Below, one piece after another: positions 46,837 to 58,800 of a stretch of 64,000 nucleotides of DNA. Source of the stretch: Primulina eburnea (lineage: Eukaryota; Streptophyta; Magnoliopsida; Lamiales; Gesneriaceae); assembly GCF_022965805.1 (NCBI RefSeq), contig NC_133104.1, positions 39,042,682-39,106,681 of the forward strand, in the 5' to 3' direction. How positions within the stretch are numbered: position 1 is the first letter of the stretch; every line of letters begins with the position of its first letter. Made by a program: the position numbers and the translations under genes. Below the pieces are notes generated by a model. That model worked only from the letters and a program-made list of their open reading frames with translations. It had not been told where the DNA came from and searched no databases.

Positions 46837-47491
46837 GTGGTGTTGGAAATGGTAAAGAGAAATTTTGAGGCTAGTTTTGATACCGAGATTCCGGTCGAGG
46901 AATGTAGGTTTGGTCCATGTAAGGAGAGCCTAAGGGGTTTGTTTGATCAGGTTCTTGTTAACTTTGTGAAAGAAAAATCTCTACAAAAGTGCATTACACC
47001 TATTCCATCCTTTTGCGGCAATGAGAAGCCGGTGGATTTGTTTAAACTTTTTTGGGTGGTGAGGAAAGTGGGAGGTTATAATGCTGTTACGAGAAATAAT
47101 TTGTGGGATTTTGTTTCGTAAGAATGTGGATTGGGTTTTGGGGTGATTCCATCCATTATATTGATCTATGCAAAGTATTTGAAAGAGTTTGATCAATGGT
47201 TACGGCAGGGGTTTAGTGACAGAGCTTTGGAGAATGGGAATACTGAACTTGTACCAAAGTTGGATGAATTGTCTTGGGAGTTGGAAGCCTGGATCCAAGT
47301 TGTATTGGACCTGCGAGAAGGGAAAGAGAGAGAATAAGTTTGTGGCGCGTATCAAGGACACAAACAATCTTAACACAAGAGAGACCACATGTCTTCTCTC
47401 AACAGTTCGAGAGATTATCGGAAAAATGAATGATCAAATTGTTTCTTTAATGATAATGATAAAAAATTATGTAAGAGAGGATTTCCAATAA
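46837..47491 (+). pseudogene. ARID-domain gene fragment
   Basis: The ARID fold is clear: LRGLFDQVLVNFVKEKS, CGNEKPVDLFKLFWVVRKVG, GYNAVTRNNLWDFVS, then a TAA at 47119-47121, then CGLGFGVIPSIILIYAKYL and LKEFDQWLRQGF in the same frame. A second break, a frameshift near 47310, is followed by open sequence to 47491. Plant ARID proteins of this kind carry a C-terminal SANT-like domain, and such a segment lies at 56504-56851 in the same orientation. The two parts were separated by retrotransposon insertions. No ELM2 part was found. Confidence 0.8.
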
Positions 47492-47922
47492 AATCATTGA
47501 AATATTGGGGATGAAGATGAAAGTGTTGAACATATTCTTTTTTCAAAAGCACAATTTTTGAAGATCTTGTCACCACCTCACTGCACAACTTTGTCTTAGG
47601 TAGTGTGCTCTGCTGCCTTTTGTAGTTCGATTCTCCGGTCCACTTTTTTTGGGAAAATGCTTGAATGAGATTGAAAGGAATTAAATTCCTTGATATAGTT
47701 TCCTTTTTAATATCTCTAGATCTCTTGTAGATTTGGTATTCGATATGAGAGTCATAATATCTTTAATATATGGAATCTTAATATCTTTAAGATATGAGAT
47801 CCTTATTCTTTAAGGAGTTTTTTACTAATAAAACTCTGTGTGTGCTTTAATAGGAAAAGAGGGGCGAAAAACGATAGCGAGAGAGACGAAGGAGTTCGAA
47901 GAGTTTTTCGAGATCGAAGCCA

Positions 47923-49519
47923 TGTGACACCCCGATCCTCTTTTAAAATAAATACGCAGCGGAAATAAAATTTTCTCTTTAAAATATACGGAAGGAGTTT
48001 CAAAATACATTTCATCAAATATCTTTACAAAATAAATACATGATCATTTAAATGACATAACAAAAACAAAACATCATTCCTATGATCATGCCAAAATCCT
48101 CCTTCCAACGGTGTATGCATATGACCCCCAATCCACAGTCAACGTCCCGGGTCACAACTCTGATCTGCATCACATGAAAATAACTGGAATGAGAATAAAT
48201 CTCAGCAAGTGGAACTCTTATATAACAATGAACAATAACTCTGTAAAACATCTCTTTGAAATCATAAATACCATCAACTCTGAACTGTAAACTCTGAATA
48301 TCAATAACATAGCAATAGCATAAAAATATGATGGTATTTCTCTTTTGCTCTGGGGATTGATATCAATAGTATCTCTGCTCTGGGGTGCTCGTATCCCAAA
48401 TCGATATAAATACCGATAACTCTGAGGGATATAAGCCTATAGGCGATGATCATCTAATATTGCATGCAATCTCTGACTATTTATTTATCAATCCGAAAAC
48501 ATTTGAACTCTGAATAGCATTTAAGGCCGTCCTTTCACAATCTCATATTTTCTCTTGTATTCCCTTTTAACAATAGTGAGGTATACAATACCTCCAATAG
48601 ATAATCAATGGAATCAATACATAACAATGAATCAATTGAAGGGAATATCACTTTAAAATCTTTAAAACACAATACATATAATATCATGTGAGCAAAAAGG
48701 ATGAAATTCCACTTACAAACCACAACAAACACCTCAACTTAGCTCTTGATCACCACCTACAACAAATAATCCACAAATAACACCAATATCAACTAAATAT
48801 CCAAGATTACAAGCTAAATAATCCATAAATCCACATAAACAACCCACCTAAACAACTCTTAATTTACAACTTAACAGAATCGCACCAAAAGCTTACCCAA
48901 GCTTCCTAGCACCAAGGAGAACGTCGAACTCAAGTCGAAATTCCAAACAAACGCCTGAATCGAAGATAGGAAAGGAAAGAAATGGCTGAAAACCCTTGAA
49001 ATAGAGAGAATTTCGAAATGAAAAGAGGAAAGAATGAAGTCAAATCCATCAAAAAGGTACTATAAATCTCGACCATACCTCTACTGTTCATCACCGCGGG
49101 TGCGCCAACACAAAAGCCGCGGGTGCGCTGAGCTTTCGGCAGTCCACAAAAATCCTGAACCACAGACACCGCGGGTGCGGTACTGCAAGCGCCGCGGGTG
49201 CGCTACACACCGCGGGTGCGGTCACTGCATCACCGCGGGTGCGGTGATGCTACGGCCCTCCAACACAAAAACTGGAACAGTCGACCGCGGGTGCACTCCT
49301 TGCACTACCGCGGGTGCACTAAGGTCACGGCCAAGATCACCTCCAATGCAACTAAAATCGATCCGAAACTCTGAAACGAACAACCAACATCAACTAACAC
49401 CTCAAGACAATAAAACTAACAATACTATAGCCCAAAAATACAACTCTGAACATCTAATCAAATATCCCAAATAACAAACGAAACTTAAATCGTACCGTAC
49501 ACCGGGCTCGGCTATTACA
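47923..49519 (-). repeat. 3' LTR of the chromovirus
   Basis: The plus-strand ends are TGTGACACCCCGATCC and CGGCTATTACA. It holds eight CCGCGGGTGC words at 49094-49317. Confidence 0.95.
49094..49317. repeat. Eight CCGCGGGTGC words in the LTR
   Basis: Starts at 49094, 49117, 49169, 49192, 49210, 49233, 49285 and 49308. Spacings of 18-52 bp cluster near 23. Spacer sequence is not conserved. Confidence 0.9.
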
Positions 49520-49533
49520 ATCTCCCCCCCTTA
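49520..49533 (-). other. Polypurine tract of the chromovirus
   Basis: AAGGGGGGGGAGAT on the minus strand, directly before the 3' LTR. Confidence 0.85.
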
Positions 49534-49559
49534 AGGGAATTTCGTCCGCGAAATTGACG

Positions 49560-52500
49560 TCACGGCACGAACAACTCAGGATACTTCTCTCTCATCTCAT
49601 CCTCTGGTTCCCACGTAGCCTCCTCTAACAAATGGTTCCTCCAAAGAACTTTGACAATGCCGATCTCTTTGTTCCTCAGAACTCTAACTGTGCGATCCAA
49701 AATCTGAATCGGAATCTCTTGATATGTCAAATTCGGCGTCAAGTCCAATGGCTCATGGCGTAGAACATGGGAAGGATCTGTAACATACTTCCTGAGCATC
49801 GAAACGTGAAACACATTATAAACTCTGTCAAGATTTGGAGGTAGGGCTAATCTGTAGGCTCGATCGCCAACTCTGTCCAATATCTCGAATGGACCAATAA
49901 ATCTAGGACTCAACTTGCCCTTCTTGCCAAATCGCATCACACCCTTGAGAGGTGCTATCTTCAGAAACACGTGGTCGCCAACCTCGAACTGCAAAGGTCT
50001 GCGACGAACATCTGCATAGCTCTTCTGTCTGGACTGGGCAGTCTTCATCCTTTCTCTGATAACAGCAACAACATCAGCAGTCTGCTGGACCAACTCTGGT
50101 CCCAACATCTTCCTCTCACCAACCTCGTCCCAATACAAGGGAGACCTGCACTTCCTGCCATAAAGTGCCTCATACGGTGCCATGCCAATCGTCGCCTGGT
50201 AGCTATTATTATAAGTGAACTCAGCCAAAGGCAACAAAGAATCCCAGCTACCTGGAAAGTCTATAGTACAAGCTCTGAGCATATCCTCAAGAATCTGAAT
50301 GACTCTCTCTGACTGACCATCACTCTGAGGATGATAGGCTGTACTGAACGCTAATCGCGAACCCATAGCTCTGTGCAAACTCTTCCAAAACTCTGAAGTA
50401 AATCTGGGGTCACGATCAGACACGATCGACACAGGGACACCATGAAGTCTGACAATCTCTGCTATGTAGTCCTCGGCATACTGGTTCATCGAATACGTCG
50501 TCTTGACTGGAAGAAAGTGCGCTGACTTAGTCAATCTATCAACGATAACCCAAATAGAATTGAAACCTCTCCGCACTCTGGGAAGACCAGTCACGAAATC
50601 CATCGTAATATGCTCTCACTTCCACTGAGGAATCGGCAACGACAACAATGTCCCAGCAGGTCTCTGGTGCTCAATCTTCACCTGCTGACAAGTAAGGCAC
50701 TGAGAAATGAACACGGCAACATCCTTCTTCATACCTGGCCACCAGTAGAGTCGACGAAGATCCTGATACATCTTCGTACTGCCTGGATGAATCGAATACG
50801 GCGCGGTATGAGCCTCTGTCAGAATATCTCTACGAATATCATCGCCAACAGGAACACAAATACGACCTCTGAAAGTCACCAAACCATCACCATTCAAGGC
50901 AAACTCTGAATTACCTCTAATCTCTGCTCTATCTCTCAACTCTGTCAACTGAACATCAGTCGACTGCTCTCTACGAATCCTGTCCGTCAATGAAGATCGA
51001 ATAACTAACGCTGAAAGACGAGCAATGGAGCCTGGAATCACCAGATCAATATCCTCTCTCTGCAAATCCATCAGTAACGGTCTCTGAATCAGAGAACTCA
51101 ATGAAACACTCGACTTGCGGCTTAAGGCATCAGCCACAACATTCGCCTTCCCTGGGTGATAACTGATAGTTACATCGTAATCCTTGACAAGCTCTAACCA
51201 CCTCCTCTGCCGCATATTGAGCTCTTTCTGCGAGAACAGATACTTCAAACTCTTGTGGTCTGTGAAGATCTCACACTTTTCGCCATACAGATAATGTCTC
51301 CAAATCTTAAGGGCGAAAACCACAGCTGCTAGCTCCAAATCGTGCGTCGGATAATTCTTCTCATAATCCTTCAACTGGCGAGAAGCATAGGCAATGACCT
51401 TACCTCTCTGCATCAACACTGCACCGAGACCCTTCTTCGACGCATCGGTAAAGACCACAAAATCCTCTGAACCACTGGGCAATGCGAGAATAGGAGCTGA
51501 CGTCAATCTATCCTTCAACTCCTGAAATGCGCTCTGGCAATCTATAGACCACTCGAACTTCACAGTCTTCCTTGTCAGATTGGACAATGGCAGGGCAATC
51601 TTGGAAAAATCCGAAATAAAACGACGATAATAACCCGCCAAACCAAGGAAACTGCGTACCTCTGAAACAGTCGTAGGAATAGGCCACTTCTGAATCGCCT
51701 CTATCTTCATCGGATCAACAGCAATGCCATCCCTCGAAACGACATGGCCTAGAAAAGAAATCTGATCCAGCCAAAACTCACACTTCTTCAACTTAGCAAA
51801 CAACCTCCGCTCTCTCAGCAACTGGAGAACAACTCTGAGATGCTCTGAATGAAGCTCTCTGGTCTTGGAATAGATCAATATATCGTCGATAAAGACAATG
51901 ACGAAGCTATCCAAATACGGCTTGAACACACGGTTCATCAGGTCCATGAAAACAGAAGGGGCATTGGTCAAACCAAAAGACATCACGAGAAACTCAAAGT
52001 GACCATACCTGGTCCTGAAAGCCGTCTTAGGGATATCAGACTCCCTAACCTTCAACTGATAGTAGCCAGACCGAAGATCAATCTTCGAGAAAACAGTGGC
52101 ACCCTGGAGTTGGTCAAATAGATCGTCAATCCGTGGCAACGGATACTTGTTCTTGATCGTCACTTTGTTGAGCTCTCTGTAATCGATACACAGACGCAAA
52201 GACTCGTCCTTCTTCTTAACAAATAGAACCGGAGCTCCTAAAGGCGAAGAACTCGGACGAATGAAACCCTTATCTAGAAGATCCTGCAACTGCGTCTTCA
52301 ACTCTTTCATCTCGGTAGGAGCCATCCTATACGGAGCCTTAGAAATAGGAACCGTACCTGGAGCAAGATCAATAACAAACTCTACATCTCTATCCGGCGG
52401 CAAACCCGGAACATCATCCTCAAACACATCCGCAAACTCCCTCACCACATCAATATCATCAATATTCAACTTAATCAGTCTATCCATATCCACAACAGAT

Positions 52501-53990
52501 GCTAGAAAAACATCACAACCTCTACACAATAGCCTCTCAGCATCAAGACACGAAATAAAAGGAAGGACCAGCGAAGTACCTGAGCTGGCGAGAACTCCTC
52601 CCTGGCCATCATCTGCAAAAGTCACCGTCTTAGCAACGCAATCAATAACAGCACGATAGGTCGACAGCCAATCCATGCCAAGAATAACATCAAAGGCAAC
52701 CATCGGGATCACAATCAAATCAGCAAAGACCTCTCGATCAACAAAACGAACGGGGCACGCATACACTATGGAAGTCGGGCACAAAACATCTCCCGAAGGC
52801 AAAACAACACTAAGCTGAAGGGGAATAACAGAAGGAACTATACCCAAAGATCTCAAAAACAATTCAGACATAAAAGAATGAGTAGCACCAGTATCAATCA
52901 AAGTAGTAGCTACTCTGCCTGAAATTAAAATGGAACTAGAGATTACAGAAGAATTACGATTAATACCTTCCTTAGTCATCGAAAAGATACGACCCTGCAC
53001 CTTCTCCTGGCTAGCTCCCCTAGGACAATCTCTGGAAATATGGCCTGGCATGCCACAACGATAACAAGAACGAGTGTCAAATCTACACTCTCCACGATGA
53101 GGTCTGCCACACTTGGGACACAAAGATCTCTCAGAATCAGACGGAGCAACTGGCACTGACGGTGGCCTAGGACTCTGATCCACCTTGCCCTTCCCCTTGA
53201 ATCGATCTCTGCCACGCTGACCTGAACTCTGGCCTCTTTGAACATTAGCCTGGTGCCTCGCCTGTCTCTCCCTGGCGATATCCTTCTCGTCCTGCTCTGC
53301 TAGCAACGCCTTGGACACAATCTCCTTGAAAGTCACAGCCTTGGACATATTGATATCACGCCTGATCTCCGCTCTAAGGCCTCGAATGAAGTGAGCACCT
53401 TTATCTTTATCACTGGTAGCAATGTACGGAGCAAAAAGGCAACCCTCCTCGAACCTGAGAATATACTCGTCCACATTCAAGCTCCCCTGACGAAGCTCCA
53501 AGAACTCTGTGACCTTCCTCGCTCGCAGTGCATCAGGAAAGTACTTGTCGTAGAAAAGCTCAGTAAACTCAGACCACTTCAACGTAGAAACATCAATGCC
53601 AACCTTGGTCGCATTCCACCACAAACGTGCAGCTTTAACCAACATGAAAACAGCACAACTGATACGGTCTCTGTCCTCATAGTGGAGATGATCAAAAATC
53701 GCCTCCAAAGCCTTGACCCACTCTACTGCAGCTAAAGGATCGGAGCTGCCTGGAAACTCGGGTGGATCCATCCTCTTAAACGCAGAAAAGATAGCATCAG
53801 AACCAACTGCTACTGGAGCAACCTGCCCCCTACCTTGGCCTCTGCCCTGGCCTGCTCCTTGCAGTCTAAGCAACTGCTGGATCTGCTCACTGTGAACCTT
53901 AGCCTGCTCCTTCAGTAACTTGCCGAACTCGTCGACAACTCCCGAGGACGAACTATCCTCCCCCTCTGACGCCTTACGCTTAGGAGGCAT
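49560..53990 (-). pseudogene. Chromovirus gag-pol polyprotein with one stop codon
   Basis: One frame from 53990 to 49560, about 1476 codons. Order: gag ([27 protein letters not shown] capsid start), zinc knuckle [14 protein letters not shown], protease [13 protein letters not shown] ([34 protein letters not shown]), RNase H ([29 protein letters not shown]) and integrase zinc finger ([13 protein letters not shown]...CLTCQQVK). The core has MDFVTGLPRV, SDRDPRFTS and HPQSDGQSERV. The end (VLRNKEIGIVKVLWRNH, EATWEPEDEMREKYP) is chromodomain-like. The only break is TGA at 50616-50618, where family members have Trp (TGG) between the zinc finger and core. Everything else looks translatable, so the element was active very recently. 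Confidence 0.92.
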
Positions 53991-54109
53991 CCTCTACTCT
54001 ACAATGCTCACAAGACACCAATCAATACATAACAATAGATAGATGCAAAGAAAACATACCCGGACAGTTGAAAGTAGACGAAGTCATATGCATTGGTCCG
54101 AAGAACACC

Positions 54110-54121
54110 GCTCTGATACCA
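54110..54121 (-). other. Primer-binding site (tRNA-iMet type)
   Basis: TGGTATCAGAGC on the minus strand, five bases inside the 5' LTR end. Confidence 0.9.
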
Positions 54122-54126
54122 CTAAA

Positions 54127-55723
54127 TGTGACACCCCGATCCTCTTTTAAAATAAATACGCAGCGGAAATAAAATTTTCTCTTTAAAATATACGGAAGGA
54201 GTTTCAAAATACATTTCATCAAATATCTTTACAAAATAAATACATGATCATTTAAATGACATAACAAAAACAAAACATCATTCCTATGATCATGCCAAAA
54301 TCCTCCTTCCAACGGTGTATGCATATGACCCCCAATCCACAGTCAACGTCCCGGGTCACAACTCTGATCTGCATCACATGAAAATAACTGGAATGAGAAT
54401 AAATCTCAGCAAGTGGAACTCTTATATAACAATGAACAATAACTCTGTAAAACATCTCTTTGAAATCATAAATACCATCAACTCTGAACTGTAAACTCTG
54501 AATATCAATAACATAGCAATAGCATAAAAATATGATGGTATTTCTCTTTTGCTCTGGGGATTGATATCAATAGTATCTCTGCTCTGGGGTGCTCGTATCC
54601 CAAATCGATATAAATACCGATAACTCTGAGGGATATAAGCCTATAGGCGATGATCATCTAATATTGCATGCAATCTCTGACTATTTATTTATCAATCCGA
54701 AAACATTTGAACTCTGAATAGCATTTAAGGCCGTCCTTTCACAATCTCATATTTTCTCTTGTATTCCCTTTTAACAATAGTGAGGTATACAATACCTCCA
54801 ATAGATAATCAATGGAATCAATACATAACAATGAATCAATTGAAGGGAATATCACTTTAAAATCTTTAAAACACAATACATATAATATCATGTGAGCAAA
54901 AAGGATGAAATTCCACTTACAAACCACAACAAACACCTCAACTTAGCTCTTGATCACCACCTACAACAAATAATCCACAAATAACACCAATATCAACTAA
55001 ATATCCAAGATTACAAGCTAAATAATCCATAAATCCACATAAACAACCCACCTAAACAACTCTTAATTTACAACTTAACAGAATCGCACCAAAAGCTTAC
55101 CCAAGCTTCCTAGCACCAAGGAGAACGTCGAACTCAAGTCGAAATTCCAAACAAACGCCTGAATCGAAGATAGGAAAGGAAAGAAATGGCTGAAAACCCT
55201 TGAAATGGAGAGAATTTCGAAATGAAAAGAGGAAAGAATGAAGTCAAATCCATCAAAAAGGTACTATAAATCTCGACCATACCTCTACTGTTCATCACCG
55301 CGGGTGCGCCAACACAAAAGCCGCGGGTGCGCTGAGCTTTCGGCAGTCCACAAAAATCCTGAACCACAGACACCGCGGGTGCGGTACTGCAAGCGCCGCG
55401 GGTGCGCTACACACCGCGGGTGCGGTCACTGCATCACCGCGGGTGCGGTGATGCTACGGCCCTCCAACACAAAAACTGGAACAGTCGACCGCGGGTGCAC
55501 TCCTTGCACTACCGCGGGTGCACTAAGGTCACGGCCAAGATCACCTCCAATGCAACTAAAATCGATCCGAAACTCTGAAACGAACAACCAACATCAACTA
55601 ACACCTCAAGACAATAAAACTAACAATACTATAGCCCAAAAATACAACTCTGAACATCTAATCAAATATCCCAAATAACAAACGAAACTTAAATCGTACC
55701 GTACACTGGGCTCGGCTATTACA
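54127..55723 (-). repeat. 5' LTR of the chromovirus
   Basis: Offset by 6204 bp from the other copy; the eight CCGCGGGTGC words recur at 55298-55521. Confidence 0.95.
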
Positions 55724-55728
55724 AGCCA

Positions 55729-56498
55729 TCTCGTGCTATTGTTAACGTGTTGCTGGGAAGTGTTGACACCATATGAAGACAACACCTATTCACTGTGTTG
55801 ATTAGTGTGTTGAATTTTTGAAGACCATTTACTTCTCAGTTGATGCATCCTATGTATTTTGGTTATACGGTTTGTTAGTGGTTTAGGATGCAATTTGTTG
55901 CTCGCCTTTTAAGGGAGTTGTTTTATTCTTTCACTAGTATTGGTTTTTGTAAACTTACAAGTTTTCCTAGTGAATTATTTTTGCCCTGAGGCATCGCACA
56001 AGTATTTGATACTTGTGCATAATTTATATCTCGTCACTTGTATTATTATTATAATTCAAGTTGTGTGTTAACTTTTTAAACTGAAACTTCCGCTGCATGT
56101 TATCATGGGTGTTACAACATCTACGTACAACACCTACTTTCTGATACATACAACAATCACCCTCATCACACACACACTATGGGAACATAACTTTCAAAGA
56201 TTAATCCACCTATTCTCAGATTCAATGGTGAAATAGAATCTGAATCGAACAAATTATGATCGAACCAAATTCGTGAATGTCAATAATGTCATAGTAAAGG
56301 TTTGAGATAGCTAGCTCAACTTTGATCGAGAAATTGAGAAAAGTTGATGTAGATATTCAGTATTACATTCAATTCTTGGTGTTTGACCAGTAAAAATTTG
56401 GAGACTACAGATGAGGCCAAGGCCAAAGAAGCTACATTAAGCATGAAAAGTTCAAGTTTTCTACATCATTTCTTATGAAATTCTATTTCATCATTATC
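55729..56498. other. Right flank of the chromovirus insertion
   Basis: No gene. Contains the putative LTR end near 56150 and, up to 56525, a TTCTTGCAG acceptor for the SANT exon. Confidence 0.4.
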
Positions 56499-56503
56499 TC
56501 CTA

Positions 56504-56851
56504 ATGGTTTCACATTGTTCTTGCAGTTGCTCAATTCCCGATTCTGTTGAATGTGTCCGGTTTCACATAGCCGAGAAGCGGTTCAAATTAAGGCATGACC
56601 TTGGCTTATTATTCTACCATTGGCGATTCGATTGTATGGGAGAGGAAGTGTCACTTTCTTGGACAAAAGAAGAGGAAAGTAGATTCAGAGACATGATGAG
56701 GGCATATTCTGCGTACCCAAACAAGTTCTGGAACAATTCTCACTGGTTCGAGAAAAAATTGGTTAGCTACTTCTTTAATGTGTTCATTGTGCGAAGTTAC
56801 GAAAATCGAGTGATGCCGAAAGAAATCGATAGCGATGACGACGAAAAATAA
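56504..56851 (+). pseudogene. SANT-domain C-terminal exon of the ARID gene
   Basis: After a TTCTTGCAG acceptor (56518-56526) the frame reads [48 protein letters not shown] and [19 protein letters not shown], ending DSDDDEK. This is the SANT-like end of plant ARID proteins. A few residues expected between NNS and KKLVSY appear to be missing. Together with the stop and frameshift in the ARID part it is a broken copy. Confidence 0.75.
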
Positions 56852-56945
56852 TGTGGGTTGATAGGCGATAGTTTTGGATATAAAGCTCTGAATACACCCG
56901 TGTCAAGGTTATTATCTTGCGCAAATAATATGGAGTTGTCTGAAC

Positions 56946-58124
56946 TAGGAATAACAACTTTCCCCACGGGAAAAACCCGAAACGGAGATGGAGATTCCTG
57001 ATTTTTTCAATTTTGGGTTCGGGTTCGGGGATTTAAAAAAATCCCCGATGTAATCAAGACGGGTATAAGATTAATATCCTAATCCCTGAACCAACCTTTA
57101 AAATAATATCAATAATAAAATAAAAGTATTATTAGTATAAATAATATAAGGCATAGTTTGGTACACATGATAGGATAAATATGTGATATATAAGTTAATG
57201 ATAAATAAGATGTAGGATATTATATTTAATGTTTGGTATGATTTTAATAAGAGTGATTAAATTTATATATTAGATTGTAATGGAAAAATGGCAAAATTAA
57301 CATTATCATAATAAATTTTATAATTTCAAAGTTGTTGCTTGAATTCATATTTCTTATCTGTTCATGCGCCGACAGTGCTTGCATGATTTATTTATTTTTT
57401 TACCTAATTTTATATATTATATAATATGATAATTGAGCTCTTAATTTTTTGAGTCAAGTCAAACATAAATTTTCAAGGTTAATCGAGTGATACTAATAAT
57501 TTTATTGAGATTTATACAAATCACTTATATAATAATCTCGAGTTCATTTATATAATTATCATATTATATAACATATAAAAATAAATAAAAATATTTATTT
57601 GATTTTAATTTCTATCTATAAGTGAAATGAGAGAACAATAGGGTTTATGATTTTTATATATTGAGAACAATTAAATCATTTGTGGTGTTTTTATCTTTAG
57701 ATTAAAATTATCACATCTCATAAAAGAGATATTTTATCCTTATATAAAATTATTTATCACGGGCCCATGATAATATCACGGTTTTCTAAAAATATACCAA
57801 ACGTGAGATAAAGATGATTATTTATCAATCTCTCTTATATCATGTACCAAACTATACCTAATAATATTATTATTTTTTAAAATATTAATATTATTATTAT
57901 TATTATCACTACTAATAATAGATAATAAAAAATTTTGGTTTGAGAAAATCTCCGAATCCGTCATCGTTTTGCAATATTAATATTTTTGAAACGGAGATGG
58001 GGACGAGGATGTGAAGTTGATCCCATAGGGATTGGGATGGGTATGGGTGTTGGGATAGAATTCGAGGACAAGAATGGGGATGGCAAACCTGCCCTCACCC
58101 CATCCCGTCCCATTGCCATCCCTA
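56946..58124. mobile_element. hAT-like MITE interrupted by a Tourist MITE
   Basis: The left end is TAGGAATAACAACTTTCCCC and the right end, on the other strand, TAGGGATGGCAATGGGACGG. The flanks GTCTGAAC and CTCTAAAC match at 6 of 8 positions. GGGGATGGGGACG-type words fill the right part. Removing the inner element leaves about 470 bp. Confidence 0.65.
57150..57858. mobile_element. Tourist-like MITE (709 bp)
   Basis: The ends are GGCATAGTTTGGTACACATG and, on the other strand, GGTATAGTTTGGTACATGAT. TAA is duplicated at 57147-57149 and 57859-57861. AT-rich, no coding sequence. Confidence 0.88.
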
Positions 58125-58386
58125 CTCTAAACTCCCTTGACGCATCGAATTGTTCTTTCGTTTCAAGGTACCAATCACATGGGGTGCTAGGACAGATCGT
58201 GGTATCCCCACAAAAATTTTGATTTTGGAGTATCCTATCCTCTTGGCATTTGTAATTGTTGTATAATCAGGTTGATATTGTAGATAGCTACTGATGTTTA
58301 TAGCAGATAACCAAAGTTTTTATCTTACTTACAGGAGAAAGTCATTGGAATTAACATGTTCTCTCTTTGATTCAGGGCTTAAAACA

Positions 58387-58490
58387 TTTTAAATTGAAAT
58401 GGTTTCTTCGTATAATTTACTTTTGATGATTTATTTATGTTTTAAATTGAAATGGTTTCTTCTAATAATTTACTTTTGATGATTTGTTTG
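58387..58490. repeat. Two-copy tandem duplication of about 52 bp
   Basis: TTTTAAATTGAAATGGTTTC with its downstream ATAATTTACTTTTGATGATT occurs twice in a row with few differences. Confidence 0.85.
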
Positions 58491-58616
58491 ATTAGCTATT
58501 GTCACCAAAACGATGTTTCTGCCCTACAACTTCTATGAGTGTTTGAGTTAGTAGAGTAGATGAATATTTGACCAACGGTAGAAGCTAGTTTCCACATATC
58601 AGCATATTTTGAGAGC

Positions 58617-58800
58617 AAAAACTTGTGTGAGACGGTCTCGCTGGTCGTATTTGTGAGACGAATCTCTTATTTAGATCACCCATGAAAAAGTATTACTTTT
58701 TATGCTTACAGTATTACTTTTTATTATGAATATGAGTAGGGTTGACCCGTCTCACATATTATGATCCGTGAGACGGTCTCACATGAGACTCACTCTATTT
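58617..58800 (-). repeat. 180-bp GAGACGGTCTCAC family, copy G
   Basis: AAAAACTTGTGTGAGACGG to CACATGAGACTCACTC, the same orientation as copy F. Confidence 0.9.

Larger units (their letters stand above)
47923..55723 (-). mobile_element. Chromovirus (Tekay/Del-like) LTR retrotransposon, 7.8 kb
   Basis: LTRs of 1597 bp each are flanked by AGCCA (47918-47922 and 55724-55728). A tRNA-Met-type primer site, a G-rich polypurine tract and one long minus-strand polyprotein frame are all present. The LTRs differ at two sites found by eye (49003/55207 and 49503/55707). The Tekay/Del assignment rests on the chromodomain-like C-terminus of the integrase and on general RT similarity. Confidence 0.92.
47524..56150. 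mobile_element. Possible copia-like LTR, split by the chromovirus
   Basis: TGTTGAACATATTC at 47524 and TACAACA near 56150 could be the ends of one LTR of about 0.8 kb once the chromovirus (47923-55723) is removed. The right part has AAACTTCCGCTGCATG, a word also seen at the end of the solo LTR near 46551. No target duplication was confirmed. Confidence 0.4.

Noticed and set aside
49034..49474. 146-codon frame in each chromovirus LTR
   Set aside because: It is driven by the repeated CCGCGGGTGC words; identical in both LTRs simply because the LTRs are identical; no family resemblance.
57986..58222. 78-codon frame rich in Gly/Met
   Set aside because: Lies in the GGGGATGGG-word end of a hAT-like MITE.
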